Source: an uncultured Roseobacter sp. (lineage in GTDB: Bacteria; Pseudomonadota; Alphaproteobacteria; Rhodobacterales; Rhodobacteraceae). From it: a stretch of DNA of 64,000 nt. Positions 17,375 through 25,751 of the stretch are shown piece by piece. Numbering within the stretch: the stretch's first letter is position 1; each line of letters opens with the position of its first letter. Below the pieces are notes generated by a model that searched no databases, had not been told where the DNA came from, and saw only the letters and a list, made by a program, of their open reading frames with translations. Location of the stretch: the NCBI RefSeq assembly GCF_947499265.1, contig NZ_CANMNK010000007.1:1-64000 (forward strand), read 5' to 3'. A program made the position numbers and the translations under genes.

Positions 17375-18241
17375 TCATAAGGCATCCATCAGCCCCTCTT
17401 CTATCAGCACTTCCTTAATGGCCACCAGATTTGTGAGGTGCTTCTTGATGTTAGAACGAATTTCGTTCTTCCAATCATCCGTAAAATGAATTGGCGGATC
17501 GCTGTTTATTGAAGCGAGTACCAATACCCCATCTTCAAATTTTTTCTTGGAATGAGCCAATATATTCCTTTGATTGACGACCTCTTTCATCATTTTATTA
17601 AAAACATCTTTGATTGCCGTGATCCGTGCGATCTTCGGCGCATCAGGCACTTCAACAGCCTTCAGTTCCTCAAGTTTGTCTCTTAGCAGGCCATTTACAA
17701 AGCCATGCTTCTTGCCAAAATCTAATATAGGCTTATTCAATATACGGTCTCTGAAAAGGTCGGACTTTGTGCCGAAAAGAGCTAAAATTATTTCAGTTAG
17801 CTTGTTTTCAAGGTCTATCGCCTCAGAGATTATCATTCCCCGCATGATCGCGACGTTTTTGCTTCGCTCATGGAACCGATTTATCACAGACTTGATTTTT
17901 TCGTCGGCCTCTCCTTTCACGCAGGTGTGGACTCCCATGATTTCCTTGCAGTTTTCTGTAACTGTCTCATCTTGAGAATAGAAAATGATCTCTGTGAGTT
18001 CACCTGAAGCTCGGAGTTCATCTATGAGTTGGCGGCCATCACGATCTCCGTTGATGTTCCAATCTAGAACCAAAAGATCAATTGGTTCAGATGCAAGCTT
18101 TCTCTCTAGGTTTTCTCCATCACCTTCGACCTCGATGTCGAAATTGAACAACTCAGCATATTCGATTTCCAGCTGTTCGCAAAGGGATGCTGGTAAGTCA
18201 TCGTCATCATCGATCCAGAAAATTCTATAGTCTAAGCTCAT
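17375..18241 (-). CDS. Response-regulator receiver fused to HEPN-like domain
   Basis: 288 aa. The receiver domain (about 4-118) has an acidic pocket D11-D13, phospho-acceptor D60 (LVLDWN), switch S89 (FYSQDE) and K109. The C-terminal helical domain (about 125-285) contains R225-N-I-L-A-H230, an R-x4-H motif with polar residue after Arg, as in HEPN ribonucleases. The long helices around it (AIDLENKLTEIIL) also fit a HEPN bundle. No classical DNA-binding output domain is present. Its ATG overlaps the stop of the GHKL protein by 4 nt. Predicted role: phosphorylation-controlled RNase or binding effector. Receiver is secure; HEPN is motif-level inference. Confidence 0.75.
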   Translation of the reverse strand: MSLDYRIFWIDDDDDLPASLCEQLEIEYAELFNFDIEVEGDGENLERKLASEPIDLLVLDWNINGDRDGRQLIDELRASGELTEIIFYSQDETVTENCKEIMGVHTCVKGEADEKIKSVINRFHERSKNVAIMRGMIISEAIDLENKLTEIILALFGTKSDLFRDRILNKPILDFGKKHGFVNGLLRDKLEELKAVEVPDAPKIARITAIKDVFNKMMKEVVNQRNILAHSKKKFEDGVLVLASINSDPPIHFTDDWKNEIRSNIKKHLTNLVAIKEVLIEEGLMDAL

Positions 18242-20616
18242 CTTGAAAACCTCAACTTAAATACCGCGCCAGACAGTTGGCTAGCTTTAACCAACTCAAT
18301 GCTCCCCCTGCGCTTTTCCATTAGCTTTTTGGTCTGCCCAAGCCCAAGCCCAGACCCCGAAGTGGTTGTGAAGCCGATCTCGAAAATCCGATCCACGGAT
18401 TTCGCCACGATGCCCTTGCCGTCATCTGCAAAAGTAACAGTCAAATTCTTTTCGTCCCCTTCAATCACATCGATGAGAATTTTCTTCGCCTTGGCCCGTT
18501 TGGCATTGCTTATGAGATTATCAAAAATAATGGAAATTTCGAGCGGTTGAAATTTGGTCTGAAACCCAATAGCGTTTCGATTTCTAAACTCAAAAATCAT
18601 ATTCTCACCATCTTCGTTTTTGATCACCCCGGTGCATATATTCTCAATGTATTCTTCCAGATATTCGCACAGATCAGCCTCAACGTTCGAGCCTTTCAAG
18701 CTGAAGTTAGCCTTTGTGACGAATTTTGATGTTGTGAGTATTTTGCGTGCTTGAGAGCTGATATTGCTAAGGGTCTCAAGAATTGTATCTTCAGAATACG
18801 ACTGGCCCTTGCGAATTCTTAGAGAGAAGTTTTTCACATAGTTTTCTATAGTCTCTGCTGCGATACCGATATGGTGTACGAAGCTCACAGTGTCAGTAAT
18901 GTCAGTGTTGGCCATTGACCTGAGGAATAAGTTTTCCGAGTAGGCCTTTTCGGTTTCTTTACGTGCTTCTTCAGCTTCTTCTTTGGCCTCGTCAGCTTCC
19001 GCTTCCGCTTCACGCCGGGCTTCCTCAGCCTCCTTAGCCTCCTTTTCTGCCTTGAGACGCTCTTTTCTAGCTTTTTCGGCCTCGGCTTCCGCCTCGCGTC
19101 TTGCTTTGTCGAGTTCTGCTAGTCGCGCTTCTGCCCGAATAACTTCATTTTCGATGTCTTTAGATGAATTACGCAATGCGATCTTTTTGAAATTCCGCAA
19201 TAGACCTTGAATGCTTTTCTCCGAAAGCTCTTCAAAAATATCTACAACTGCTGGATCGTAGTGAACGTCCAAAATTTCATCTGACTTCGTCAAATCTTGA
19301 ATGAGCGCGATGATTTGGGACTTAACGTCGGTACCCTCTTGTAGGGCGCTATCAAAGTCGGTGCCAAGGTTACCGTACTTGACGATATCGACTGCATAGG
19401 CCTCCAATCGTTTCAAAACATGTTCTACGAAAAACTCTCGCAGAAGCTCTGTGGCTTCGTTAGCGACAAGGCCGCCATCGCGACTAGACGCTTCTTGAAA
19501 TTCTGGGTTGTCCCCGCTGATTTCAATTCGTCCAAAGACGTCTCTTGAACCCAGAAATCGCGAGGTCCCCTGCGTCTTTCGGCTATCTAACTGAAAGTTG
19601 TCATGTCCCGGGTCACCCATGGGGTTTATGCGAAATCCGTTCTTGTAGACGAAAACTGACCCAAACCTAACAGGCTGAGTCCCCATATATTTAGTGAAGG
19701 CAGACTTCGCGCCTCTATTAAGCGCAAACAAGCTTACTTCGATGTCGTGAAGTGTATACTCATCGAACTTGTAGGGATTTCGCTCCGTCAGTTCGAAGAT
19801 CAATGTTCCTCGGTCTTCCAACCGAGTTTTGATCTTTTCTCCATCCCCAGAAATCGCGACATTAATAAATGTCGTTTTGATGCCTATTTTTTCAAAAAGA
19901 AAGTTCTCAATAGGGCCGTTGACTTTGTTCCACGGCTCGTCATCTTTGACGCTCTTGTCACTTTCCTCATAGTCCGGTGCATATAGATTGATGGCAAAGT
20001 TCTCTGCATCATTTTCTTGGTTCGGATTAACCAGTTTCTCCAATGACCGCCTAAGTTTCAGAACACGCTCTCGGTCCCAATTTTCGCGCAAATCGTTGAT
20101 TTCCAAAATGGTGCCGCTGGTCAATTTGTAAGGCGCGGAAGTTGCAGTTTCGTATGAAACACCAACTTCTTCGAACTCTTCCTTAGCATCTTGCTCGAAT
20201 GCTTCCCAGTTTACGGACAGAAGGTTGATCGTCGGCGCGGTCTTCTTTTTTGTGTAGATCTTTAGAGACTTACCCAGCCGGTCGCACGAGAACCGTCCTA
20301 TACCTTTGGCTCCAGCGTGAATTCTGGTGCTTTGAATCGCGTCTCTGTAGTCTTCGGTTCCGTCCTTCTTTGCTGAGTAAGCAACAAAAAGCCACTTGTT
20401 CTCCAGATCAGGGAGGTCCATACCCTTGCCGTCATCTTTAATTATGAGTTTTGGGGACGATGTTCTTAGATCTTTGAACGTGACGTCGACTTGTTTTGCA
20501 TGGGCGTCGAACGAGTTCTTGACGAGTTCAAAAACAGCGATGAATTCGTTAGTAATTAGGTCTTTTCCGATGATGTTTTTGAGAGCTGAACTGACTCGAA
20601 ACTTTTTTTCAACCAT
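18238..20616 (-). CDS. Double-GHKL protein: MORC/Hsp90-like ATPase plus histidine-kinase-like module
   Basis: 792 aa. The N-terminal GHKL ATPase has N box ELVKNSFDA (E30, N34, D37), G1 box DDGKGM (61-66) and G2 box GAKGIGRF (102-109). A middle S5-like region follows, then a strong Ala/Glu/Arg coiled coil (about 490-565). A DHp-like helix carries SFVHHIG (candidate phospho-His 581/582). A second GHKL module has N box IIFDNLISNAKRA, DDGKGI (731-736), F box IFEIGFTTT and GSGLGLG. The C-terminus looks like a sensor kinase and the neighbour is a receiver protein, so a phosphorelay is likely. Overlaps the methyltransferase gene by 8 nt. Confidence 0.82.
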   Translation of the reverse strand: MVEKKFRVSSALKNIIGKDLITNEFIAVFELVKNSFDAHAKQVDVTFKDLRTSSPKLIIKDDGKGMDLPDLENKWLFVAYSAKKDGTEDYRDAIQSTRIHAGAKGIGRFSCDRLGKSLKIYTKKKTAPTINLLSVNWEAFEQDAKEEFEEVGVSYETATSAPYKLTSGTILEINDLRENWDRERVLKLRRSLEKLVNPNQENDAENFAINLYAPDYEESDKSVKDDEPWNKVNGPIENFLFEKIGIKTTFINVAISGDGEKIKTRLEDRGTLIFELTERNPYKFDEYTLHDIEVSLFALNRGAKSAFTKYMGTQPVRFGSVFVYKNGFRINPMGDPGHDNFQLDSRKTQGTSRFLGSRDVFGRIEISGDNPEFQEASSRDGGLVANEATELLREFFVEHVLKRLEAYAVDIVKYGNLGTDFDSALQEGTDVKSQIIALIQDLTKSDEILDVHYDPAVVDIFEELSEKSIQGLLRNFKKIALRNSSKDIENEVIRAEARLAELDKARREAEAEAEKARKERLKAEKEAKEAEEARREAEAEADEAKEEAEEARKETEKAYSENLFLRSMANTDITDTVSFVHHIGIAAETIENYVKNFSLRIRKGQSYSEDTILETLSNISSQARKILTTSKFVTKANFSLKGSNVEADLCEYLEEYIENICTGVIKNEDGENMIFEFRNRNAIGFQTKFQPLEISIIFDNLISNAKRAKAKKILIDVIEGDEKNLTVTFADDGKGIVAKSVDRIFEIGFTTTSGSGLGLGQTKKLMEKRRGSIELVKASQLSGAVFKLRFSR

Positions 20617-21865
20617 GTGTCTTTGCCATTTCGATAATCTTTAAGCCAAGCGCTTCAGCCATCAAGGGAGGGACAGCATTCCCGACTTGTGTGTAACGAG
20701 GGCATTCCTGCTTCCGCCTAACTCCACCAGTTGTGTATTTCCCCAAAAACTCGAACCAATCAGGGAAAGTCTGAAGACGGGCGCACTCGCGAACCGTAAG
20801 GATACGCGGCTCGCTGTAGTGTAGTAGATCATCAGGAAGTGTTGTGATGGTTTTTGACAGTTCATCGGGGTGGAGCGGCGTGAAGCATTGTTTCTTGATG
20901 TTATATTTTTCGCGAAATTCTCTAGGTAGAGATTTACCTTTAGGACAACTCTCCAAAATTTCCTTGAATCTCAAAAGTGTTTTGGGCCGATGTCTCGCCA
21001 ATCTGAGGCTATTGGCCCTCTTTCCTGCAGGTAGTCCCTTTCTCATTAGCTTTTGGAATTCCGAATGAGTCTCAGCTCGGTAGTTGATCTGTTTGAAGCC
21101 ATTGGTGTCTTCGCTGCTGTGAACACCAGAGGATTCTACTTCTAAGTCTGAGATAGCTTCCTTCGCACTAATTTTGTGACCATTTAGTTTTTTTCGCGCC
21201 CTGAAATTCGCAGCGTACTCACTGATGTTTTGGAAAGGATCCTCGATGCCAGAGTTTTCGTCGGCAAGATCGGCTCGTACAGCAACAAGAATGAAGCGTG
21301 GTCGGGGTTGAGGGACACCAAAACTAGAAGCGTTTATGACGGATGAGAACGTGCGGTATCCACCCCAACTCAAGCCCTCCAGCTGCTCAACTACTTGCTC
21401 TGAGTGGGTTTGCTTCTTCGCACCTTGGAACTTCGCAGTGAAGCCTTTGACATTTTCAAAGACTAAAAATTTCGGGCGGATGATGTTTACGATTTCAAGG
21501 TATTCATTTTTCAATTGATTACGTGGGTCGCCTTCTTGCCGACGGCCAGCGAAAGAGAAACCCTGACAAGGCGGGCCGCCTGCAATGAGGTCAATTTTGC
21601 CTTTAAGCGCAATCAGTTGTACTCGGTATTGTTCGAGTAACTCCGAGGTGCTGATTGGCTCGTGAGGCAACCATTCCGGCCAGTCGAACTTCAGTGCTTT
21701 CTTACGGTTGAAATTATGGGCGAACGTCTTGAAAGCATCCTCGCTTTTCTCGATGGCAAACACACCTTTCCATCCAGCCTTAGTCAGGCCAAGTGATAGG
21801 CCGCCACAGCCAGAAAAGAGATCGATGAATCGCATACTAAAACCCGTTTTCAACTGAACTAGCAT
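20609..21865 (-). CDS. dcm-like: DNA (cytosine-5-)-methyltransferase
   Basis: 418 aa. C5-methylase motifs in order: I FSGCGGLSLGL; IV GGPPCQGFSF with catalytic C100; VI FENV (137-139); VIII QPRPRFILVA; a variable target-recognition region (about 215-330); IX RECARLQTFPDWF; X YTQVGNAVPP. The start at 21865 has AAGGGA 5 nt upstream; an internal ATG at 21835 (starting MRFIDLF) is the alternative. No adjacent restriction endonuclease is evident. The next three genes follow with overlaps or a 21-nt gap, so methylation is probably tied to the GHKL/receiver-HEPN module. Confidence 0.93.
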   Translation of the reverse strand: MLVQLKTGFSMRFIDLFSGCGGLSLGLTKAGWKGVFAIEKSEDAFKTFAHNFNRKKALKFDWPEWLPHEPISTSELLEQYRVQLIALKGKIDLIAGGPPCQGFSFAGRRQEGDPRNQLKNEYLEIVNIIRPKFLVFENVKGFTAKFQGAKKQTHSEQVVEQLEGLSWGGYRTFSSVINASSFGVPQPRPRFILVAVRADLADENSGIEDPFQNISEYAANFRARKKLNGHKISAKEAISDLEVESSGVHSSEDTNGFKQINYRAETHSEFQKLMRKGLPAGKRANSLRLARHRPKTLLRFKEILESCPKGKSLPREFREKYNIKKQCFTPLHPDELSKTITTLPDDLLHYSEPRILTVRECARLQTFPDWFEFLGKYTTGGVRRKQECPRYTQVGNAVPPLMAEALGLKIIEMAKTHG

Positions 21866-22018
21866 GGATCCCTTTTATGCGCCAGGTACTTCTCGTTTCC
21901 CTGACTTGAGTATCGTGTGAGTCGGGACACTTGCTGTTGCTAGGTGAGGCACTTGAGGTCCGCTTTGATGGTCAACCGCCAGCTTATCGCAATCGTAGCG
22001 AACGTCCGAAATCCACTC

Positions 22019-22558
22019 TCAAGCCCGCGATACAGTCTGCTTGCTTACCCCAAACAAACGAGCAATCTCTCCAAGTGATCGCTTTTCCTCATCCCGCATT
22101 TGCCGCACAGCCTCCTTCTGTTCAGTATTTAAGACGGGACGTCGGCCACCAATTCGCCCGCGCTTTCTTGCAGCGGCCAAACCTTCTTTTGTCCGCTCGA
22201 CAATCCTCTCCCGCTCAAATTCAGCAATCGAACCAAAAACATGAAACACCAAGCGTCCTGCTGGGGTCGTCGTGTCGATATCTTCTCCAAGACTTCGAAA
22301 ACCCGCACCTCTCTCACGGATCAGCTCGATTATATCTATGAGATCGCGAAGTGAACGCGCTAACCGATCATATTTCGTTACGATGACCACATCGTCCTCG
22401 CGCAACTGTTCAAGTAAACGCATCAACTCAGCGCGCTGTCGCGTCTTGCCAGTTTTTTTCTCTGTGAAGACTTTGTGTACACCGGCGTCTCTCAACGCAT
22501 CGATCTGCGCATCAAGTGCCTGATCGTCGGTTGAGACACGCGCATAGCCAAAAATCAT
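22019..22558 (-). CDS. Serine resolvase/invertase
   Basis: 179 aa. The N-terminal resolvase domain has nucleophile S9 (YARVSTDDQ), the VTKYDRLARS motif with conserved Arg and the FERERI helix E region. The C-terminal HTH (LGEIARLFGVSKQTVSRA) ends the protein. Typical of Tn3-type resolvases or plasmid dimer resolution. No transposase is nearby. Palindromes immediately upstream (22578-22676) are candidate res subsites. Confidence 0.92.
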   Translation of the reverse strand: MIFGYARVSTDDQALDAQIDALRDAGVHKVFTEKKTGKTRQRAELMRLLEQLREDDVVIVTKYDRLARSLRDLIDIIELIRERGAGFRSLGEDIDTTTPAGRLVFHVFGSIAEFERERIVERTKEGLAAARKRGRIGGRRPVLNTEQKEAVRQMRDEEKRSLGEIARLFGVSKQTVSRA

Positions 22559-22577
22559 GCGTCAAGTGTATCAAAAA

Positions 22578-22676
22578 CCGTTCCAAAACCAAATGCGTTT
22601 GGTACCGGTTTGTGGAACGGAAATCTTCTTGTTCCGGCGTTGCTCCGTCAAGCGTTCCAAAAACGACCGTTTTTGG
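22578..22676. repeat. Palindromic, res-like region upstream of the resolvase
   Basis: Two dyads: CCGTTCCA (22578-22585) with TGGAACGG (22613-22620), and CCAAAAACG-AC-CGTTTTTGG (22657-22676). The placement upstream of a serine resolvase resembles a res site with several subsites. The ACGACCGTT core recurs near 23417 and 24433. Confidence 0.55.
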
Positions 22677-22772
22677 CGCATAGGTTGGGTCCACAGGTTT
22701 TTGTCCAAGCAACTTCCGTGTTGCATAGCCCCAGTATCCACGCGAACATTGACAAGGATAGGGGTATGAGTT

Positions 22773-23369
22773 TTGAGCGATAAGGCCAGTGAAATTCCAG
22801 AATGTCATGAAGCGCGCGTCCTATTGATGCTCAACTGGCGACGCCGAGCTATTCGAGCGAGCAACGGACATTACCGAGCATCAAATAGCTGTCGGCAGTG
22901 GAGCAACTTCATGACCTGCTTCAACATCATCTCTGCAATCGCAGTACTTTTCTTTTCGAACAACCGGTTTTTCGGGAACGGCGGTCAAGCTGATGAAACC
23001 ATAGGGTTGCTAGGGAATAGTGACCTATACACCGCGATTGCGGGATTACTCGTCGTTCTTACGACTGCGTTGCAATACGTTCTTAAACTCGAAACCAAAA
23101 CCAAGGATGCGAAGAGCGCGGGCAATGACTTCACAAATATCAAAAGAGAAATCGAGCTTCTTCTTTCTGAGAGTTCGATTTCGCTTGAGAAAGCTCGTTC
23201 AATCCAAATTTCACACACCCATGCCTCAAGAAACCATGAACTAGTACCTCGGCGTATCTGGCAAGCAGCATCTGAGCAAACGGCGACCGCATTCCTTGAA
23301 GATGCGGCTTTTGAACAGTCAGTGCTTCGAAAGTTTGGTTTGTCTGAATCGACCAACATCGAGAACTAA
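22773..23369 (+). CDS. SLATT-like two-TM membrane protein
   Basis: 198 aa, TTG start. Two TM helices (about 45-62 and 86-104) are separated by a short loop. A basic amphipathic N-terminal region (NWRRRAIRASNGHYRAS) precedes them and a soluble helical C-terminus follows. This is the organisation of SLATT domains, which are predicted membrane effectors associated with nucleotide-signalling and other defence systems. No cyclase or SLOG sensor is adjacent, so it may act alone or with the FRG gene 213 nt downstream. Fold assignment is by pattern, not alignment. Confidence 0.65.
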   Translation: MSDKASEIPECHEARVLLMLNWRRRAIRASNGHYRASNSCRQWSNFMTCFNIISAIAVLFFSNNRFFGNGGQADETIGLLGNSDLYTAIAGLLVVLTTALQYVLKLETKTKDAKSAGNDFTNIKREIELLLSESSISLEKARSIQISHTHASRNHELVPRRIWQAASEQTATAFLEDAAFEQSVLRKFGLSESTNIEN

Positions 23370-23383
23370 AGGCAACTTAACGG

Positions 23384-23430
23384 CCAAAACTCATGCTTTT
23401 TGCCCCCCAAACGGAGACGACCGTTGTGGG
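23384..23430 (+). repeat. Intergenic repeat copy 1 (before the FRG gene)
   Basis: CAAAACTCAT-N2-TTTTTGCC followed 12 nt later by ACGACCGTT. A similar arrangement occurs at 24401-24449 after the FRG gene in the same orientation, so the gene is framed by related direct repeats of about 45 bp. Confidence 0.55.
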
Positions 23431-23582
23431 TGCGTTGGTGTCGGCATAGCGTGTTTGACCAACCGCAATGAAGTGCGGCTTTCCAAGAAAGCTGCTTTTG
23501 CCTTGATCGTTCATCCAACCATGGCCACGATAGGCTCATTACCGCGTGGAAAAATTTCCAGTAGCTAAGAGGAGGCACTATT

Positions 23583-24395
23583 TTGACCACCGAGACCGCA
23601 ACGTCCTGGAGCCATTTGTATGAGCTTCTTTTTCAGGACAGCAAAAACGACAGACTTGGTCGGTTCAAATCGCGGTACGCGTTTCGAGGCGTATCGACCG
23701 CACGTTACAAGATGGAAACTTCGCTAATGCGTCAGGGCGGCGAATTCGCAAAGACCGAAAACCATATACTTCGCCAGTTCAAGAAGTACGCCTATCAGCA
23801 TTTAGGCGACCACCATAACGAGTGGTATTGGCTGTCTGTAGGACAGCATTACGGCCTACCAACCCGGTTGCTTGATTGGTCTTATTCGCCAGACGTCGCG
23901 CTGCATTTCGCAACTTCCAACACGGACAAGATGAAGGAGGATGGCGCAGTTTGGATGGTGAATTATAAGGAATTACATCAAAAAGCCCCTCCGAAAATTC
24001 GGGGTGTGATGGAGGCAGAAAAAACTTGGATACTTACAACTGACCTAATGTCTGAAGGACTCAATAACCTCGCTGAGCTGGATGAGTTGGGTCACAAAAC
24101 GGGAGACTTCGTTCTGTTCTTCGAGCCACCTGCGTTGGATGCAAGGATATACAATCAGTTCGCATACTTCTCGATTTCCTCTAGGCCGGATTTGTTGATC
24201 GATGATCATCTTGCCACTAGCAGCGGCACGCCATGGCGAAAAATTATCATCCCAGCTGACTTGAAGTGGGAAGTTCGAGACAAGCTTGATCAGCGCAATA
24301 TCAGTGAAAGAGTGCTCTTCCCCGGTCTTGGCGGGCTGTCCGAATGGTTGAAACGGTACTATTTACCTACAGGAAGCGCTGCTCCTAAGCCTTAA
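23583..24395 (+). CDS. FRG-domain protein
   Basis: 270 aa. The TTG start is supported by a strong AGAGGAGG 8 nt upstream. The FRG domain signature is present: YAFRG (F34-R35-G36), then the block QHYGLPTRLLDW (about 88-99) and SPDVALHFAT. FRG domains are of uncertain activity and are often found in phage-defence islands. It is downstream of the SLATT-like gene and ends in a copy of the intergenic repeat. Confidence 0.85.
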   Translation: MTTETATSWSHLYELLFQDSKNDRLGRFKSRYAFRGVSTARYKMETSLMRQGGEFAKTENHILRQFKKYAYQHLGDHHNEWYWLSVGQHYGLPTRLLDWSYSPDVALHFATSNTDKMKEDGAVWMVNYKELHQKAPPKIRGVMEAEKTWILTTDLMSEGLNNLAELDELGHKTGDFVLFFEPPALDARIYNQFAYFSISSRPDLLIDDHLATSSGTPWRKIIIPADLKWEVRDKLDQRNISERVLFPGLGGLSEWLKRYYLPTGSAAPKP

Positions 24396-24400
24396 AATGG

Positions 24401-24449
24401 TCAAAACTCATAGGTTTTTGCCACTGGCGAAAACGACCGTTTTTGACAA
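24401..24449 (+). repeat. Intergenic repeat copy 2 (after the FRG gene)
   Basis: TCAAAACTCATAGGTTTTTGCC, then AAAACG-AC-CGTTTT (24430-24443). It shares the two blocks of the copy at 23384-23430, and its near-palindromic end matches the dyad at 22659-22674 upstream of the resolvase. Confidence 0.55.
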
Positions 24450-24520
24450 TGCACTTCGGCGCGCTCATGTGAGCGTAAGCGCGCCGAGTTGATAGCTAAG
24501 CTCATGGGTTATCGACCGAA

Positions 24521-24781
24521 AATGAAATGGTGAGGGACGGTCTTCTGGCGGTGCTGCCGTCTCTCGCAAAGCAAGAGGCCATCATTATAAGCGAACAAAC
24601 AAAGGCCGGATGAGAAAGGGCTAAGGCAAAAGGCAAGACGCTCGGCCGAACAAAGATTGCGCGATCGGTACTTTCAGCGATAAAGGCCGATGAAGCCAAA
24701 CACCCGGGCAAAAGCACCAAGGCCCTGGCCCGTGAACATGGAGTATCTCGGGAGGTCGTGCGAAAGGCGCTCCAGAAGTAA
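24521..24781 (+). pseudogene. Remnant of a serine recombinase C-terminus
   Basis: Reading this frame gives LLAVLPSLAKQEAIIISEQ, TKAG, a TGA stop at 24611-24613, then ERAKAKGKTLGRTKIA and a terminal HTH (ALAREHGVSREVVRKAL) before the TAA at 24779. This is the helix E/HTH end of a resolvase with an internal stop and no N-terminal catalytic domain. It is too divergent from the intact resolvase at 22019 to be a recent copy. Confidence 0.75.
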
Positions 24782-24824
24782 ACCTCTTTGCAGACAGGAC
24801 AGAATCTGCAAATGTCTGATCATT

Positions 24825-25751
24825 ATGCCAAAGTCTGTTGTTGCCGGAATTTGTTTGTTGCTTGCTTTAGGATTTGCAGTGTCTGGACTGCGATTGGTCA
24901 ACAATATTGAGAAGTACGTCCGACCACCAGGCCAACCGGAATACAACAAGGGTTATGGAGAAGTATCGCTAAGGAGCGGCGAACAATTCACCCTCCAAGG
25001 CCGCCAGGGCAATGGGAACTATTTCTACTGTCTCGTTTGGCAAACCCAATATGGTGGCCGCAGCGTTGAAGTAACAGGTCTTGTGCGCCAGTACGATGAA
25101 AGCAGACTGCAAGCTGTAACACCTGGTGATATTTGCGTTCGGGGTGGCGACTACAACGTGACTTTCAAAAGCTACCGCGATCAGGTGGTGCGCTGGTCAC
25201 TGGTTCTGCAACGCGCCTGGCAGAGAAATGAAGGAACAACCCGTCCGGTTTGCCGTGACTGCGGCTCAGTTCCAACCTTCAACGAGGTTTCTTCCGAAAA
25301 GGCTGTACAAACGCGTGGCATGATAAGGCTGGTCATTGCTGGCACTCTAGCTGCAGGAGCCTGGACAGCCTACGTCGGCCTCGCCACTGCTATCGGCATT
25401 TTATACAATTTCGGACGAATATTTCTGCCGTCACGGCGCGCTCAGAAAGTGCAGCAGGAGTTCGACCGGGCAAGAAAAGGAAACACCTTCGATACGCGGA
25501 AAACCCGTAGCTATGATCAGCCTGCAGAGAATGCGTTTCGCCGTCAACAAGACATAGATGACATGAGCGACCTGACGGAAATGATCCGCTGGGAGACAGA
25601 ACGCCTGCGTACAATGGAAGCCCGGCTACGCAAGAAGCACCAACAGAACTATGAAGACCGAGAACAGCTCGTACGCGAGTACGAGGAGGCTGTAGAACGG
25701 GTCAAAGACCTGCAGAGACAAGCCGCCCAGGCGACACAAGATGAGGCGTAG
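24825..25751 (+). CDS. Island membrane protein with C-terminal coiled coil
   Basis: 308 aa from the ATG at 24825 (MPKSVVAG), chosen because upstream sequence is the resolvase relic in another frame. A TM helix occurs near the N-terminus (about 4-22), an extracytoplasmic domain of about 165 aa follows with four scattered Cys, then a second TM helix (about 178-200) and a long charged coiled coil (about 240-305). I do not recognise the family. Overlaps the next gene by 11 nt, so the two membrane/coiled-coil proteins probably form a pair. Confidence 0.65.
   Translation: MPKSVVAGICLLLALGFAVSGLRLVNNIEKYVRPPGQPEYNKGYGEVSLRSGEQFTLQGRQGNGNYFYCLVWQTQYGGRSVEVTGLVRQYDESRLQAVTPGDICVRGGDYNVTFKSYRDQVVRWSLVLQRAWQRNEGTTRPVCRDCGSVPTFNEVSSEKAVQTRGMIRLVIAGTLAAGAWTAYVGLATAIGILYNFGRIFLPSRRAQKVQQEFDRARKGNTFDTRKTRSYDQPAENAFRRQQDIDDMSDLTEMIRWETERLRTMEARLRKKHQQNYEDREQLVREYEEAVERVKDLQRQAAQATQDEA

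Noticed and set aside
20609-21865. Classical type II restriction-modification system
   Set aside because: A methylase is present, but no neighbouring gene shows a recognisable restriction endonuclease motif; the downstream genes are GHKL, receiver-HEPN and phosphatase.
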